In this document: piece after piece, positions 46,925-59,324 of the stretch
Position numbering within the stretch: position 1 is the stretch's first letter
Layout: every line of letters starts with the position of its first letter
Assembly (NCBI GenBank): GCA_941918925.1
Contig: OW799237.1
Location: forward strand, 56,832,997 to 56,896,996
Direction of reading: 5' to 3'
DNA: 64,000 bases
Origin: Phyto melanocephala
Taxonomy: Eukaryota > Arthropoda > Insecta > Diptera > Rhinophoridae
Position numbers and translations under genes: made by a program
The notes under the pieces: generated by a model
Told to the model about the DNA's origin: nothing
The model's database searches: none
The model's input: only the letters and a program-made list of their open reading frames with translations

Positions 46925-48159
46925 CTAAAGAATTGCCTGAAAGATAAAATTAATAAAGATTTTGATTATGGCCCTAATCTTGTCAATTGAAAACGCAACT
47001 ACAGTTTGTTTGCAATCAATAATCAATCCAATAATGCCATGTTCTAAATTTTAATTATTTCAAGTTTTAAAAAATGTTGTTGAAATTTAAATGTTAAAAA
47101 AAATAACTTTTTACATGTAAGTTTTATAATGTCAATGCACTATTTTTACTAACAAAAATGTGAATTATTACTGTAATAACATACCTAAACATAACAAAAC
47201 ATAACATAACAAAATAGACGCATAGACAGTGAATTGAACATTTCTTTAACAAAGCTATTTGACGACAAAAAACTTAATAATAAACAAATATATGAATTTT
47301 GTTAACAAAACAAATAATGGAATATGATATTGGAATGTGAGGAATACAATAACAATATCTTGTCATTTGGAAATTTTGTAAACATCTAAATGATATCGTG
47401 TAGGGGATTCAATATCGTAAACAAAAGATAAAAAAATATTCACAAACATCACCCATTCATTCGCAGAAATTTTTGAAATTCTCAGTTTTATCTCTTTTAT
47501 TTTTCATTAAGAAAAATCCAACAAATCAATAAAACAACAAAATCCGTTGAAATAATTTAATCGAAATTAAAAAGAAACTGGATTTTTAAGAAAAACAACA
47601 AAAAATAAAAATAAATTAAACACACGGTGTAATTTTTACGTCAGTGGTGACGATGCGGACAAATGTGAAGAGAAGTGAGATTTAAATTAAATTTTACATG
47701 CAATAAATAAATGAAAAACGAAAAAGAAATGACATTTTTGACCCAATTTTAAAAGATGCCTTAATAATCAAACAAAAAAAATGTTTGAGCTGCACATACA
47801 TATGCATTCAAACTGAGGAATGTTATAAATGTTACATGAATACAATTTGTTTATTCGCTTAGACGGGAGCCAAACAAAAACATAAGATATTTACTAAAAC
47901 TTTAAAGTTTCCCATTTATTAAAAAAAGCAAATTTGAGCGAGATGATATTTTAAAAAAGAATAAATCTGTTTTTGTATGGACTTTAAACACAGCTACGGG
48001 TCGATGTATACCAGGGATGCTTAACGGGACTGATTTTGCAAATCCTGAAATTCGGGATTTTAAATCTCGGTTTTTTCGGATTTTACGATTTATTTTTTTA
48101 CATTTTGTATTTAAAACATATTTTATTATTCAGTTGATAGTTTCTCAAAAAAAAAAAAA
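46925..48159. other. Non-coding, nothing recognised
   Basis: AT-rich, with AAACATAACATAAC-type short repeats near 47190. No exon that I can support. Confidence 0.45.
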
Positions 48160-49347
48160 ACAAGGAGGAGTACTATATTCGGATGTGCCGAATTTTAGAT
48201 ACCTACCACCAATTTTGTGTACTTTTATAGCACAAAATTTATTATTTTGTTATTAACAGTAATTACCATGAAATAATCTCTTTACACTAAAATATGTTTC
48301 ACTTTCTTTGTATAAATTCGATATGCTAGTAAAATATTTTCGTAAATTTAGCCTTTCAATGAAAGCGGGCGTTAAAGAAGTCGCGTCAATATAGTTTCTT
48401 CTACAACTACGTCCAATGAGAAATTATATGAATTTAATAAAAAGCTTTATGTGGAAGGAAGGCGTTAAAAAGAGCGCGTCACCTTCATTTTCGGGCATAA
48501 CAATGACATTGACTAAAAAACCATATGTACGAAATTTCATCATCATGCCTCTAATTTTGTCGGTTTTATGAGCATTTAAGTTTTATTTACATCAGATTCC
48601 GTGAAAAGTGTGCGTGTCGAAACAGTGTCGGCCAATAAACTCATCTCAGATATTTCAATATAGCGTTCTTTATTCTTCCAAAATCTTTATTCATAGAGAA
48701 ATTATATGAATTTGAGATAAAGCGTTACATGGGAGGTGGGCGTGTCACAGTTATTTTCCGTTAGTACAAAGCCTTTCACCAAAAAGCAATGTTAACAAAA
48801 TTTCAGAATCATACATCTAGTTTTGTCAGTTTTATTACGTTTTAAATTTTGAATATACCGAAAAATACACTGTGCGGTATAAATAATTGTACATTTTAAT
48901 CAACAATTTCATTGCTAACTCATAGATTTAAGCAATTTTCGGGAAAACAATTTTTCTACTCATAAAGTATACATTCGAAATTTAATGGATCTACGTTAAT
49001 GCGTTTGGATACAATTGTATTTTGTAATAGTGTTGGAAGGACACGGTTTTTTCGACCTACTCTTGCATTACGAGCTATAACTCTCTTCCTAATGTTTTGA
49101 TTTAGTCCATTTTTAATACCAAACAAACCTTGTGTATAAGAAATATTCTGACAAAATTTGAGCCCCCTAACTTTTTCGTGCTTTCAACAGACAAACAGAT
49201 GGACGGACATAGCTAGATCGTAATAAAATGAAACCCCCAATCAGAATATATATACTTTATGGGGTCTAAAATGGATATTTCGATGTGTTACAAGCAAATG
49301 ACAAAATTAATATACCCCCTACCATTTTTTTGGTGGCGGGTATAAAA
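48160..49347 (-). mobile_element. Family B HINE, near full length
   Basis: The 3' end is at 48160, with palindrome TATTCGGATGTGCCGAAT. It passes through GGGAGGTGGGCGTGTCAC to CCCCCTACCATTTTTTTGGTGGCGGGTATAA at the 5' end. Confidence 0.8.
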
Positions 49348-50540
49348 ATAATAAATAAATAATATAAAAATTATTGGTGCTTTTACAATAAGCCATAAGT
49401 GTCGTATTGCCGTTAAATCAAATTCATAAAAATGAAAAGTATTACAATATATTGACCATTAGGGATACCTTGTGAATTCATCAAATCGACCCGTTTTCAC
49501 ACGGGTGAAGTTTACTATCGGTAAATACAGACATTTATCAATACAACTTCCTCAACCTCGTATCATAAAAAAAATAAAATTTTTCAGGAGAGAAAAAAAA
49601 ACGGTTCACCTTTTTAGACCTTTTTGGTTAAAAGTTTAAATGCAATTATTAAGGAATTGATTGTATTTATGTATACTAGTAGCAATAATATATTAATCTT
49701 TTTTAGTTAAAGCATAAAACAATCGTTTGATATGAAAAAGTGAAAACCGTATTTGTTAAGTTACGAGGTTGAGGAAGTAAGGCATCGATATGTAGTTTCC
49801 TACACATCACTTCAAATATAAATGTCATAAAAGAAATTTTAGAATATTTTTCTAGTAACCCTTATAGTTTATTTTTTTTTTTTTTTTGCATTGGGAATAC
49901 TTCACACTATTTACTCATTGAAAAACAAATTTTAAATGATGTTTCCTTTTAATCACATACATAAGAACATTTCCATGAATATGTCAACCAAGACTGCAAA
50001 AAAAAAGTCTGAAAGTTTTTCAATATAAGTTTATTGATAAAAAAAAAACACTCAAATTATACTATGCGCAGGTACTAAGAGTTTATTGAATTATTTTAAA
50101 AGCAATAATAAGAGTTTGTTCTGATTATCTCTTTGACTAATTTTAAAGAATTGCAATCAACTATTTTTTTAGCGACTAAATTTTAAAAATAAATTGTAAT
50201 TATAAATATGCTTTAAAATTAAGGTAACAACAACAATAACCAAGATCCATAAGAAAAAAGAAAATATAAAGTCCAATTAGCGGTTTTTATTGATTACCCT
50301 TGGATGTCATTTTAATGTTACGTACGTAGTGCAAAAACATTATTTGTCTCCGTCATTCGTATTTGAACAGTCGCAAGAGCATCATTTGAAGATTGTTTTC
50401 AAATAAGTATGATGAATTTTAAATAAAAAATATTAAGAAATTAAAATAAGAAAAAATACCTCCGAAGATTCGCAGATTTTTTCATATTTCCATATATACC
50501 ACAAAATCACTTCTGTTTTATGTCACGTACGATATATTAT
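49348..50540. other. Non-coding; contains one small inverted-repeat element
   Basis: Apart from the inverted repeat at 49543-49785, nothing is recognised. AT-rich. Confidence 0.45.
49543..49785. repeat. Possible MITE, 17-bp perfect inverted repeat
   Basis: ACTTCCTCAACCTCGTA at the left and TACGAGGTTGAGGAAGT at the right are about 200 bp apart. No target duplication could be fixed. Confidence 0.45.
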
Positions 50541-50739
50541 TATTTTTCTGAATATTTTGGACAACAAAGATTCGAATATAATTATCTTTTTTTTTTTAAT
50601 AAAGTACCCTTTGAATGGAACATTAAGATATAATTTTGTTTCAGTTACTCTTAATTTTTCAAAAATTACTCCACTTTATAGGAGTACAAATGTCACGTAC
50701 GATGACATGGAAATGCCCATATATAACAAATGTAACAAA

Positions 50740-50895
50740 AATAAGATTAAAAAAATCTGTAGTGTTTTGACAGATCTCCCTACAAATCCTGTCTTTGTAA
50801 TTACGAATACAAAAGAAAAAGAATCAGCGAAATCGGTTAGGCCGTGTTCAAGTTACGCTTTTATATGCATGCGTCAATTTTGTTTTATATAAATA
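50740..50895 (+). repeat. Copy of the 43.7-kb dispersed repeat
   Basis: GAATACAAAAGAAAAAGAATCAGCGAAATCGGTTAGGC and GTTACGCTTTTATATGC match units near 44160-44220. Confidence 0.5.
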
Positions 50896-50997
50896 CATTA
50901 GTATGTATGTATATTAATATAGAACACATATGTATATTTAAAAAAATGTAAACATAATTCATACGCTATGAATAAGAAAAAACAATCTTAGACGTAA

Positions 50998-51736
50998 CAA
51001 GTAAAAGCGCTATATTCGGCCGTGCCGAATCTTATATACCCTTCACAACGTGTAGTCATGCAATAACAGTAAATTCACGTATGTATGTTAAAAAAACAAA
51101 AAAAAAAAATTAAAAAAAAAAAATTTAAAAAAAAATTAAAAAAAAAAAATTATTATATACATTTATAATATATATAAAACAAAAAAAAAAAATAAAAAAA
51201 AATTAAAAAAAAAAAAATTAAAAAAAAAATAATAAAAAATATATATAATATATTAAATAAAAAATAAAAAAAAAATTAAAAAAAAAATTTTTTAAAAATT
51301 AAAAAAAAATTTTTTTTGGCTCAGTTGGGATTCGATGCCACGTTTTCCCTAACCAGTATACACGTTTGTATGTATGTATGTTGTTGTTGTAATGTTGTTT
51401 TTGTGAAAAGAAAATCGAGGTGGTCGTGGGTTTTTGCTCATATCTCAGTTGTTTATGAACCGATGTTTCTGATTTTCAATACCGATCTACTCCCGAATAT
51501 TTCTGATATTTTAATACCTTACCCGGGTCCAACCTATGTCGGGGGGCTTCAAAAAGTTGATTTCAACATACACACGGACAGACGGTCAGACGGACAGACT
51601 GACAGGGCTTAATCGGCTCCCCTATTCATAAGCTTTCAGAAAATATATACTTTATGGGGTCGGAAATGAAAATTGTAGAAATTTCACACGGAATGACAAA
51701 CCTATATATACCCTTTTTCACTGTGTGAAGGGTATA
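50998..51736 (-). mobile_element. Family A HINE, full length
   Basis: The palindrome ATTCGGCCGTGCCGAAT is perfect at the left (3') end. An A/T-only core of about 250 bp follows, then the tRNA-like patch, and CACTGTGTGAAGGGTATAA at the right (5') end. The 98-codon frame at 51316-51612 lies inside the repeat. Confidence 0.85.
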
Positions 51737-52788
51737 AAAAGAAATTGTATTTTTTAAACCAAAAACGATTAGTCGCCGTAAAAGTAGAAAAAAAAAATCG
51801 CAGACTATGTTGTGCACTAAAAATTTTAATCGACGTACAGCGGACATCAATATGAAAACGATTGTACTAAAATATTAAGAATTCCGACATTTGCGGTACA
51901 ATCAAGATTCTCCTGTTCAATTTATGATCACTTATTAACTGGTCAATTCGATTTGTCCCTAAAAAATATTACAATCAAAAACGATAATACCAACAATAAC
52001 GCACAGATTGGAAAAAAAGAAACAATATTAACGGCTGAATATTTTTCTCATAAATAAAAACAATGTATTTGTTTATTTATACAGCATTTTACACACACAG
52101 TTCAAATAATGAAGAAAAAATATTGTCAAGAATGTATCGCCCGAAATAAAGGCTAAAATATTGAAAGAAAATAATAATAAACTTAAAACGACCTCAAAAG
52201 CAATATTTAACCTACACGATGATGATAAAAATGAAGATGGTGTTCATCCTGATCATTATATCAAATTCTTTTGTTTACATTTGATCCATCACTGCACAGT
52301 GGGAAAAAAAATTTAGCAATATTTTAACAAAAACTTAATAAGAATGATATAATTAAAAATTTAAACAAAAATTTTTGTATAAGCAAAGGGGGCACTGAAA
52401 CTTTTAAGAACAAGGAAATGAAAGATCTCCTTCCTCAGGTATACAGTGTATGTGCGCAGACCTCCATTGTGTTTTTTTCTTGAATTTTTCCGTTTGATGT
52501 AGGCGAAATTTTCTGATGTCTTTATTACTGGCCTCGAGAGCTTCATCTGACATCACTGATTTATTTAATTATCATTTGTCTGTGGAAATACTCAATACCA
52601 ATTCGAAACTAAACATGTCTGCATAATGTCTGCATAAAGTATTAGCATTTTATAGACCGACAAAATCATATAAATCATGGATACAATAAACAAAAAAGGT
52701 TGCTGTTCCGTATGCATACAGCTTAAACGCATTCATATTGATTTCATACCCAAAATAATCTATAAATAAGTGAATAGCTTACAACAGT

Positions 52789-52812
<24 letters not shown>
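51737..52812. other. Non-coding; (TA)n at 52789-52815
   Basis: No gene is supported. A TA dinucleotide run at the right edge abuts the next repeat. Confidence 0.45.
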
Positions 52813-52819
<7 letters not shown>

Positions 52820-53862
52820 CTCTTCACCTTCAGCATGTAACAGATGTATAATGACCCCATCGTAGAACAGCTTAGATGCCAGATTTAGCATTATACGCCA
52901 TTATGCTTTTTTTTGCAAAGCCATCTTTGATTATGAATTTATACATAGCTCACTGTGCTCTACTTCTCTATCACTTTTATCGGATACCCTACCCGCCATT
53001 TTCTTTCAGACGCCATATTGGATCTTACACCTTTTCATAGTTAACTGTATTCTACTGTTTAACACTTTAACACTTTCATTTAATACCAATATTGTGGGGA
53101 CTGAAGGGTACAAAGCCGCAGGTACAACAGTTGACCTATATATCCGACGTTTACTATATACTACTGGTCTAGCCCTTTCATTTGATAGCAATGACCATGG
53201 ATAGCCACCATGGATTTTAAACGTTTTCATAGTGTTTATATTCTGCTAATCAATCCCTTTCATTTGATACTCTCTCGGTTGCCAAGAAGATTTTCCTTTA
53301 TAAAATTAACGAATAACACTAAAGTAGTTGCATTTTTGTGCTTATATCTCAGCTATGTTTGCAAATTTATCTCAAGAATAATTTCCAAAACTACTAAATG
53401 CAATTCAGTGTCATTAGCGAATCCAAAAATTATTTTTCAGTCTACTGTTTTCAAGTCTATAACTTTACCGATTAAAAACCGATATGTCCTAAGTTTTATA
53501 CGAATATGCCTAGAAACATATATTTATAAATGATAAAAAAACTTCTCGATAATTTATTTTAACGCTGAAAAACTTTAATTGTTGTGGTAAAAATATGGGA
53601 AAGAACAGGTGCAGTCGTGTTTGTTTGCTTGTATCTCTGAAAGTTATAGGGCAATTGTGCTGAATTTTATTAGCGATTCATGCCATAAAATTTCCAAAAT
53701 ATTGATACAGGATACAGGTTTGGGCACCATGTAAGTGCTTATAAAAATATTTTTTATCTAATACACGAACAGACGAACCTTACTCAATCAACTTCCCCAC
53801 TTATAAGCTTTCAGAAAACTGATATTGTAGAAATTACAAACAAATCTATGTATAGCGTTCGC
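52813..53862 (-). mobile_element. Family A HINE, old, long subtype
   Basis: It starts after the (TA)n run with TATACTCTTCACCTTCAGCATG. It holds CGCCATATTGGATCTTACACC and TTAACTGTATTCTACTG blocks (the reverse of the long-subtype 3' half) and ends near the CTTATAAGCTTTCAGAAAACTG block. Heavily diverged. ORFs at 53006-53230 and 53210-53533 are shadows. Confidence 0.6.
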
Positions 53863-54426
53863 ACAGGTCAAGGTAATAGAAAGCAGAAAATCTTTTGGTT
53901 GCAGCTGGTACAACAAATAGTTTTGAATTTTAAGAGCGAAGCAAAACAGAAAATGTAAATGATCTTTCTGATCGAATACAAAACTATTTCGTTACAAAAT
54001 AATTTTTTAAATTAGAATTGATCGGAGTTAGTTCGGCCACATCTACCACTGTGCCACGTCTGTCGCTGAAGATGGGTTCAGCTGTTAATAAATGTTATTC
54101 TTTGAAATTATTGAAAATTTAACAATCGAAAATTTTTTTTTAATTTTTCTACTTTAAAATTTCCTCGAGATAAAACAAATTATCAAAGAAATAAAAGAAG
54201 AAAACAATAAATAAAGGATTTATTATTAAAAACAAACAAACAACTTTTTTAAAATAATGTTAAACGTTTCTAAAGATTAAATAAAAAATATTTAGTTGCT
54301 GGATAATAATATTGAGAATCGAAGACATTTACAACAGCAATAAACAAGCGTGCCAGGCAGCAGCAAAATCTAATGAACACAAAACTTGATCTCCTGTCTG
54401 CACCAAAAATATTTGGAATAAACAAA

Positions 54427-55124
54427 ACAAGTAACAGTGCTATATTCGGCCGTGCCGAATCTTATATACCCTTCACAACGTGTAGTCATGCAATAACAAT
54501 TGTTTGTATCACCATTCATCCCATATAAAATACGTGCATACGTACACGTTAGAATAAATGTGGCATCAAATCCCAGCTGAGCCAAAAAAATTTTATTTTA
54601 TTTTATTTAATATATTATTTATATTTTATTATTTTTTTTTATTTTTTTTTTTTAATTTTTTTAAAAAACTTTTTTAAATTTTTTTTAAATTTTTTTTGTA
54701 GTTTTTTTTATTATTTTTTTCTTATTTTTAATATTTTTTCTTTGTAATTTTTTTTGTTTGGTATGTTTTTTACATGTATGTATGTATGTATGTTGTTGTT
54801 GTAATTGTGAAAAAAACGAGGTGGTCGTGGTTTTTTGCTCATATCTCAGAAAGTTATTGGGCGATTGTGCTGAATTTCAATAGCGATTCATTCCTGGATA
54901 TTTCCAAGAGATTGATACCATATACAGATCTGAGGAACATATAGTTGCTTCTAAAAGTTGATTTCAACCAACACACGGACAGACGGTCAGGGCGTAATCG
55001 ACTCCTCTATTCATAAGCTTTCAGAAAATATATACTTTATGGGGTCGGAAATGAAAATTGTAGAAATTACAAACGGAATGACAAAGCTATATATACCCTT
55101 GTGCACCACAGGTAAAGGGTATAA
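54427..55124 (-). mobile_element. Family A HINE, GTGCACCACAGG subtype
   Basis: The palindrome ATTCGGCCGTGCCGAAT is at the left end. The T-rich core and a reduced tRNA-like patch (CATCAAATCCCAGCTGAGCC) follow. The right end is CTTGTGCACCACAGGTAAAGGGTATAA. The middle is joined from two subtypes. Confidence 0.8.
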
Positions 55125-56740
55125 AAATGAGTAGATTCGCTAACCGTCTGCAATAATGCCGCAATTCAAAATGATTTTTTGGAAATTTTATTGATTGAAA
55201 TTTTAAGAATCAGTATGTTATCCATATTGTAAACATTTAAGAATATTAAAAAATTATTCCGATATTAGCCGAGTGGAGAGCATTTTCGAAAAAAGCTACA
55301 GTTTCAACATCAGAACTTTTTATCGGTATACTCTTAGGTAATTTGAAACAACTATTTATGTTACAATCTTATCTTTAATTTTTAAGAACTATCTAGGCGA
55401 TAGACACCGAACCAATGTTGCCAGTTATTGGTGACCAAAAAGGCTGAAAAGCTAAAAAAAAATGCCAAAAAGAGGCTAAGAATTTCAAAGGAGATTTTAT
55501 TAAAAACAGTTAGTTTTTAGTTTAAAGCAGATGTAGTCTTTACATTCACTCAGAAAATTTTGACAGCTAATGATTGTGGTTGATCTAAAAAGTATTCCGT
55601 TAAAATATTATGAAAAATCACTTAAAATACAAAGTCCCGTTGTTAAAAAGATAACTTTAATTAAATACTGACATTTAGCTAAAGTGAAAAATTTCAGTTT
55701 ATTTTAATTCATATTTAGCCAAAGTTTAAAATGTGCAGGTAAGCGAGTTACCCAATAAACAAAATTATTTCCTGAATTAATATTTACAGCTGAGGTAATA
55801 TTTATAGCATTTGGTTCTATACAGTTTTAATGAGAGACAATCAAATAGATTTTTGTACACTGCTCACAAACGATTTATTGTAGAAATTTAACTAAGTACT
55901 GCTAAAAACTGACTCCTGTTGCTAAGTTTTCATATTATTCGGTTTGAAAGACAAAGGATTTGTGTCAGCAATGCTTCAATATACGTTAAGATGTATTTTG
56001 TTTTTGTGTGAACGTTAAATAAAAAAATTACGTTTGTTCCGCATTTAGCTTTACTGGATTTTTGCATTCGCTTATTCATTCTTGAAATTTTGTATTACTT
56101 TGCAAAATTTTTGGGGATATTTTTGTTCATTTTGCAAGTTTGGTTGCTTACGACTTCTACTAAATGTCGCATTATAACCAAAATCCGGCAAATCCAAATA
56201 ATACCGGAACCATGCGGAAAATTTCCAAAATTACAAAAAGATTTCGCAGTAACTGACTTTAAAACGTTTATATATGTAATATATTAGCAAAATAAGAAGA
56301 CTTTAAAATAACACTGTTGATGCGTTTTTAGCATGAAACCTATATGTCGGCAGTGATGTTTTGCATACATATATACGAGCAACTTAATTTAACTATTTTT
56401 TAGGAGAAATTTTTAAGTATCTATAAAACGACTTAAAAATGTCAAAAAAGGTTAAATATATCCTGAACAGGGCTAAATTGGCAGCGGTTCACCGAACAAT
56501 CAATGCCTGGATATCATAAAAATTGTGTCATGTGTATTTGTATTTGTGTATTTGAATTTAAAATAATGATGATTTTTTCAATTAAGTGAGTATAACGGAT
56601 TAGGGAAAAACAACAACTTCCAATCTGTCGCATAGTGTAATTGACTCATTCCACTTCGCCTAAGCCAAGCTTTATCGTAAATAAAGCATCCAATGTTCGT
56701 TACGTCAAAATATTCTTTGTATTTTTTCAATAATAAACAT
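55125..56740. other. Non-coding, nothing recognised
   Basis: AT-rich DNA. The 65-codon frame at 56090-56287 has a TTG start and no support. Confidence 0.4.
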
Positions 56741-56748
56741 TAGCGGCC

Positions 56749-57111
56749 TTATTCATAACAAAAAGTTGGCATAAAGTTAGCATAAAGTTTATTCATAACA
56801 CACATGCCCAACTCTGGTTAACGATTTGCTAAACTCTTGTTAACGAGCTGCTAAGCGTTTGCCGACTTGTGAAAAACAGCTGTTCTGCTTGAAACAAAAT
56901 TTTTCAATTTTAAAAATTGTTAGTATGGATGGAAAAACAGTAAAATGTCAAAATCAGGGATGATATACAAAACATGGTTGCATTTTTGAGGAGTATCATG
57001 CAATTTTAGAGTTGATTTATGAAAATTTGGCAGACGAATAAAAGTTTGTTATGAATAAACTCTGTGCCAACGAGCTGCCAAGCTTAATCGGCATTCTAGT
57101 TAGCAGCTCGT
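56749..57111. repeat. Possible MITE with inverted repeats
   Basis: A 14-bp perfect inverted repeat, TTATTCATAACAAA, lies at 56749-56762 and 57045-57058. Directly outside on the right, CAACGAGCTGC and GCAGCTCGTTG (57069-57111) form a small hairpin. Its words also occur near 56845-56860. The interior is non-coding. Confidence 0.45.
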
Positions 57112-57723
57112 TGTACGTAGTGTATAACTATATAGTTCGATTCAGAAACTAGATTTTACTTTTTACAATCATCTTTGATGTTATTGTCGACATATTGAAC
57201 GGAGCGGCAGGTGAGCTATATTATCTATTATTTTCTCTATTCGGTTTCCATAGTAGTTCTAAAAAAATATTTGCTCAAACATTTTTCACGACATATTTAA
57301 TAGCAATTTCGTTGTCAAAAGTCGTGGTTAAGTGGGATATCTGATAGCATTTATAGCATTTACTAGACATTATAAAGATATTTTTAACATCGCATACCAT
57401 TAACAAATTACTGTTTTACACATTGCTCTTAACTATAAAACAATAAAAATTATAAAAAAAATCACTGAAGCAAGACCCCCAACGTATAAATACAGAATTT
57501 CTTTATAATTCATTTATATTTATTGGCGCATGTATGTAAGCAGTGCATATATACATATGTATAGTATAAATACTTATGCCATCTATAGTAAAATTTTAAT
57601 AACTTGAATAGACAGTTGGACGTTCAATTACACAAATAAAGACCAATCAAATGGGTGCAAGAAAAGGAAAGGGGTATGGGTGTACGCGAATAACCGAATT
57701 TGTCAAATATAATTGCAATAAAA

Positions 57724-58021
57724 ACAAGTAAGAGCGCTATATTCGGCCGTGCCGAATCTTATATACCCTTCACAACGTGTAGTCATGCAATAACAGTGGT
57801 TTGTGTCACCATTCATCCCATATGAAATACGTACATACATATAAAAACATACATATATAAAAACGTCCCATTGTAAAATTATAAATTCACGTATGTATGT
57901 TAAAAAAACAAAAAAAAAATTTAAAAAAAAAATTTTAAAAAAAGTTTAAAAAAAAAAATGACTACACGTTGTGAAGGGTATATAAGATTCGGCACGGCCG
58001 AATATAGCACTGATACTTGTT
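57724..58021. mobile_element. Family A HINE with 3' ends at both sides (palindromic)
   Basis: The left edge reads ACAAGTAAGAGCGCTATATTCGGCCGTGCCGAAT in minus orientation. The right edge reads ATTCGGCACGGCCGAATATAGCACTGATACTTGT in plus orientation. Both are followed inward by the ACGTTGTGAAGGGTATA block. The 5' end found in other copies is absent. The core is a short A/T tract. Confidence 0.85.
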
Positions 58022-58250
58022 TTTGTTGTTATTGTTATTCAAAGTTTTGAAAGCCAGAAACAAGACCCAATATCTATTAGTGAGACTAAAATATAGTTTT
58101 AGATGTTTAAAAATTGTTTTCAAATTATATCCATAATTTTAGAGTTATTTGTATTCATAAAACTAATTTATAACAAACTCTTTATTTAAACTTTAATGAT
58201 ATGAAAATATATTTATAAACAAAAAAAACCCTCAAATTAAAGGGTGATTA

Positions 58251-58650
58251 AATTTTACGGCCGATGTTGATTTTGAATAAAACACAATTAACAAAATTAA
58301 TAAAGACAAATTATTTAGGAAATTACTATCATTTCTGTTTATATTTGTATGGTTCAACTATGTATGGCGGCACACCTCCATCCGATGGTCCAAATTTTCA
58401 CTGACAATGTTGATGTTCAATTGTGGGCACGATGATGAGTCGAGGTTGACTGTTTTTTGCCACACTATCGCAAAAAAAAACAGCAATGTTTTCCGTTCAA
58501 CGAACTAAGAAGGCATTCACTGATGTTTTTAAATTTCATACAGACCTGTTTTGCTGAAATTTAAATATTTTTCATAATTCTCCCGATTGTGGACGAATTT
58601 AAACGGTTATCTTGACCAAAAGAATCACAAAGTGCACGAAATACTATACA
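58251..58650 (-). pseudogene. Mariner family M1 fragment
   Basis: It starts with terminal repeat AGGGTGATTAAATTTTACGG and carries the reverse complement of sequences in 26640-27150 (TCCACAATCGGGAGAATT; TCAACCTCGACTCATCATCG). Confidence 0.7.
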
Positions 58651-58689
58651 AAAAGCAAACAAAAAATATTTAATGCCTTAAGTCTTGAG

Positions 58690-59160
58690 ACTTAAGTATC
58701 CAGATCAATAGAGAACAAAGTTCTACGTTATAGCGCAAATTTTAAGTTGATCCGAAACGTGAAACGATGCAGTTACGAAACATTATTTTCAATAAATCAA
58801 TTGTGTCACGAGCTGTGTGACATGTTGAGCGGTCTTGTTGAAAAGTCAGTAATCATGACTCTATAGCGATCACCATTGACTGTACCAATGATTCCACCTA
58901 TAAAGCACACCATACAGTCAGTTTTTCTTAATGTAACTATGGCTGAACATACACTTGGGGATTATCATCACTACAAATACGGCAGTTTTGTTTGTTAACG
59001 TATATATTCAAACGAAAGAAAGAGTTTTATCACTAAACAAAATTCGCTTATGAAAGTCGGGATCAATGGCAATCTTGTTTTGGGCCTGTTCATCAAATCT
59101 ACGCCTTACTATTCATGCATTAGTATATTCATGTTGAAATGCCAAACCAAAATAAATATA
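58690..59160 (-). pseudogene. Mariner-type transposase pseudogene fragment
   Basis: On the minus strand, broken pieces such as FDEQAQNKIAIDPDFHKR, VNKQNCRICSDDNPQVY and LTVWCALY resemble the middle of IS630/mariner transposases. Many frameshifts. It is probably part of the same or a related element as the M1 fragment beside it. Confidence 0.6.
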
Positions 59161-59221
59161 AATTACTTGACAGCTGACAAAATAGCCGCCAGTTGTAAAG
59201 TGTTGCTACCTTAAAATATTT

Positions 59222-59300
59222 TACTTTTGTTGCACAAAATTTATTATTTTGTTATTAACAGTAATCGCTATGGAACAATCTCTTTATACTTAAGTATGTA
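59222..59300 (-). mobile_element. Family B HINE scrap
   Basis: GCACAAAATTTATTATTTTGTTATTAACAGTAATCGCTATGGAA is the 3'-proximal block of family B. Confidence 0.6.
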
Positions 59301-59324
59301 TTATTTTCGATTTATTATACCCTT

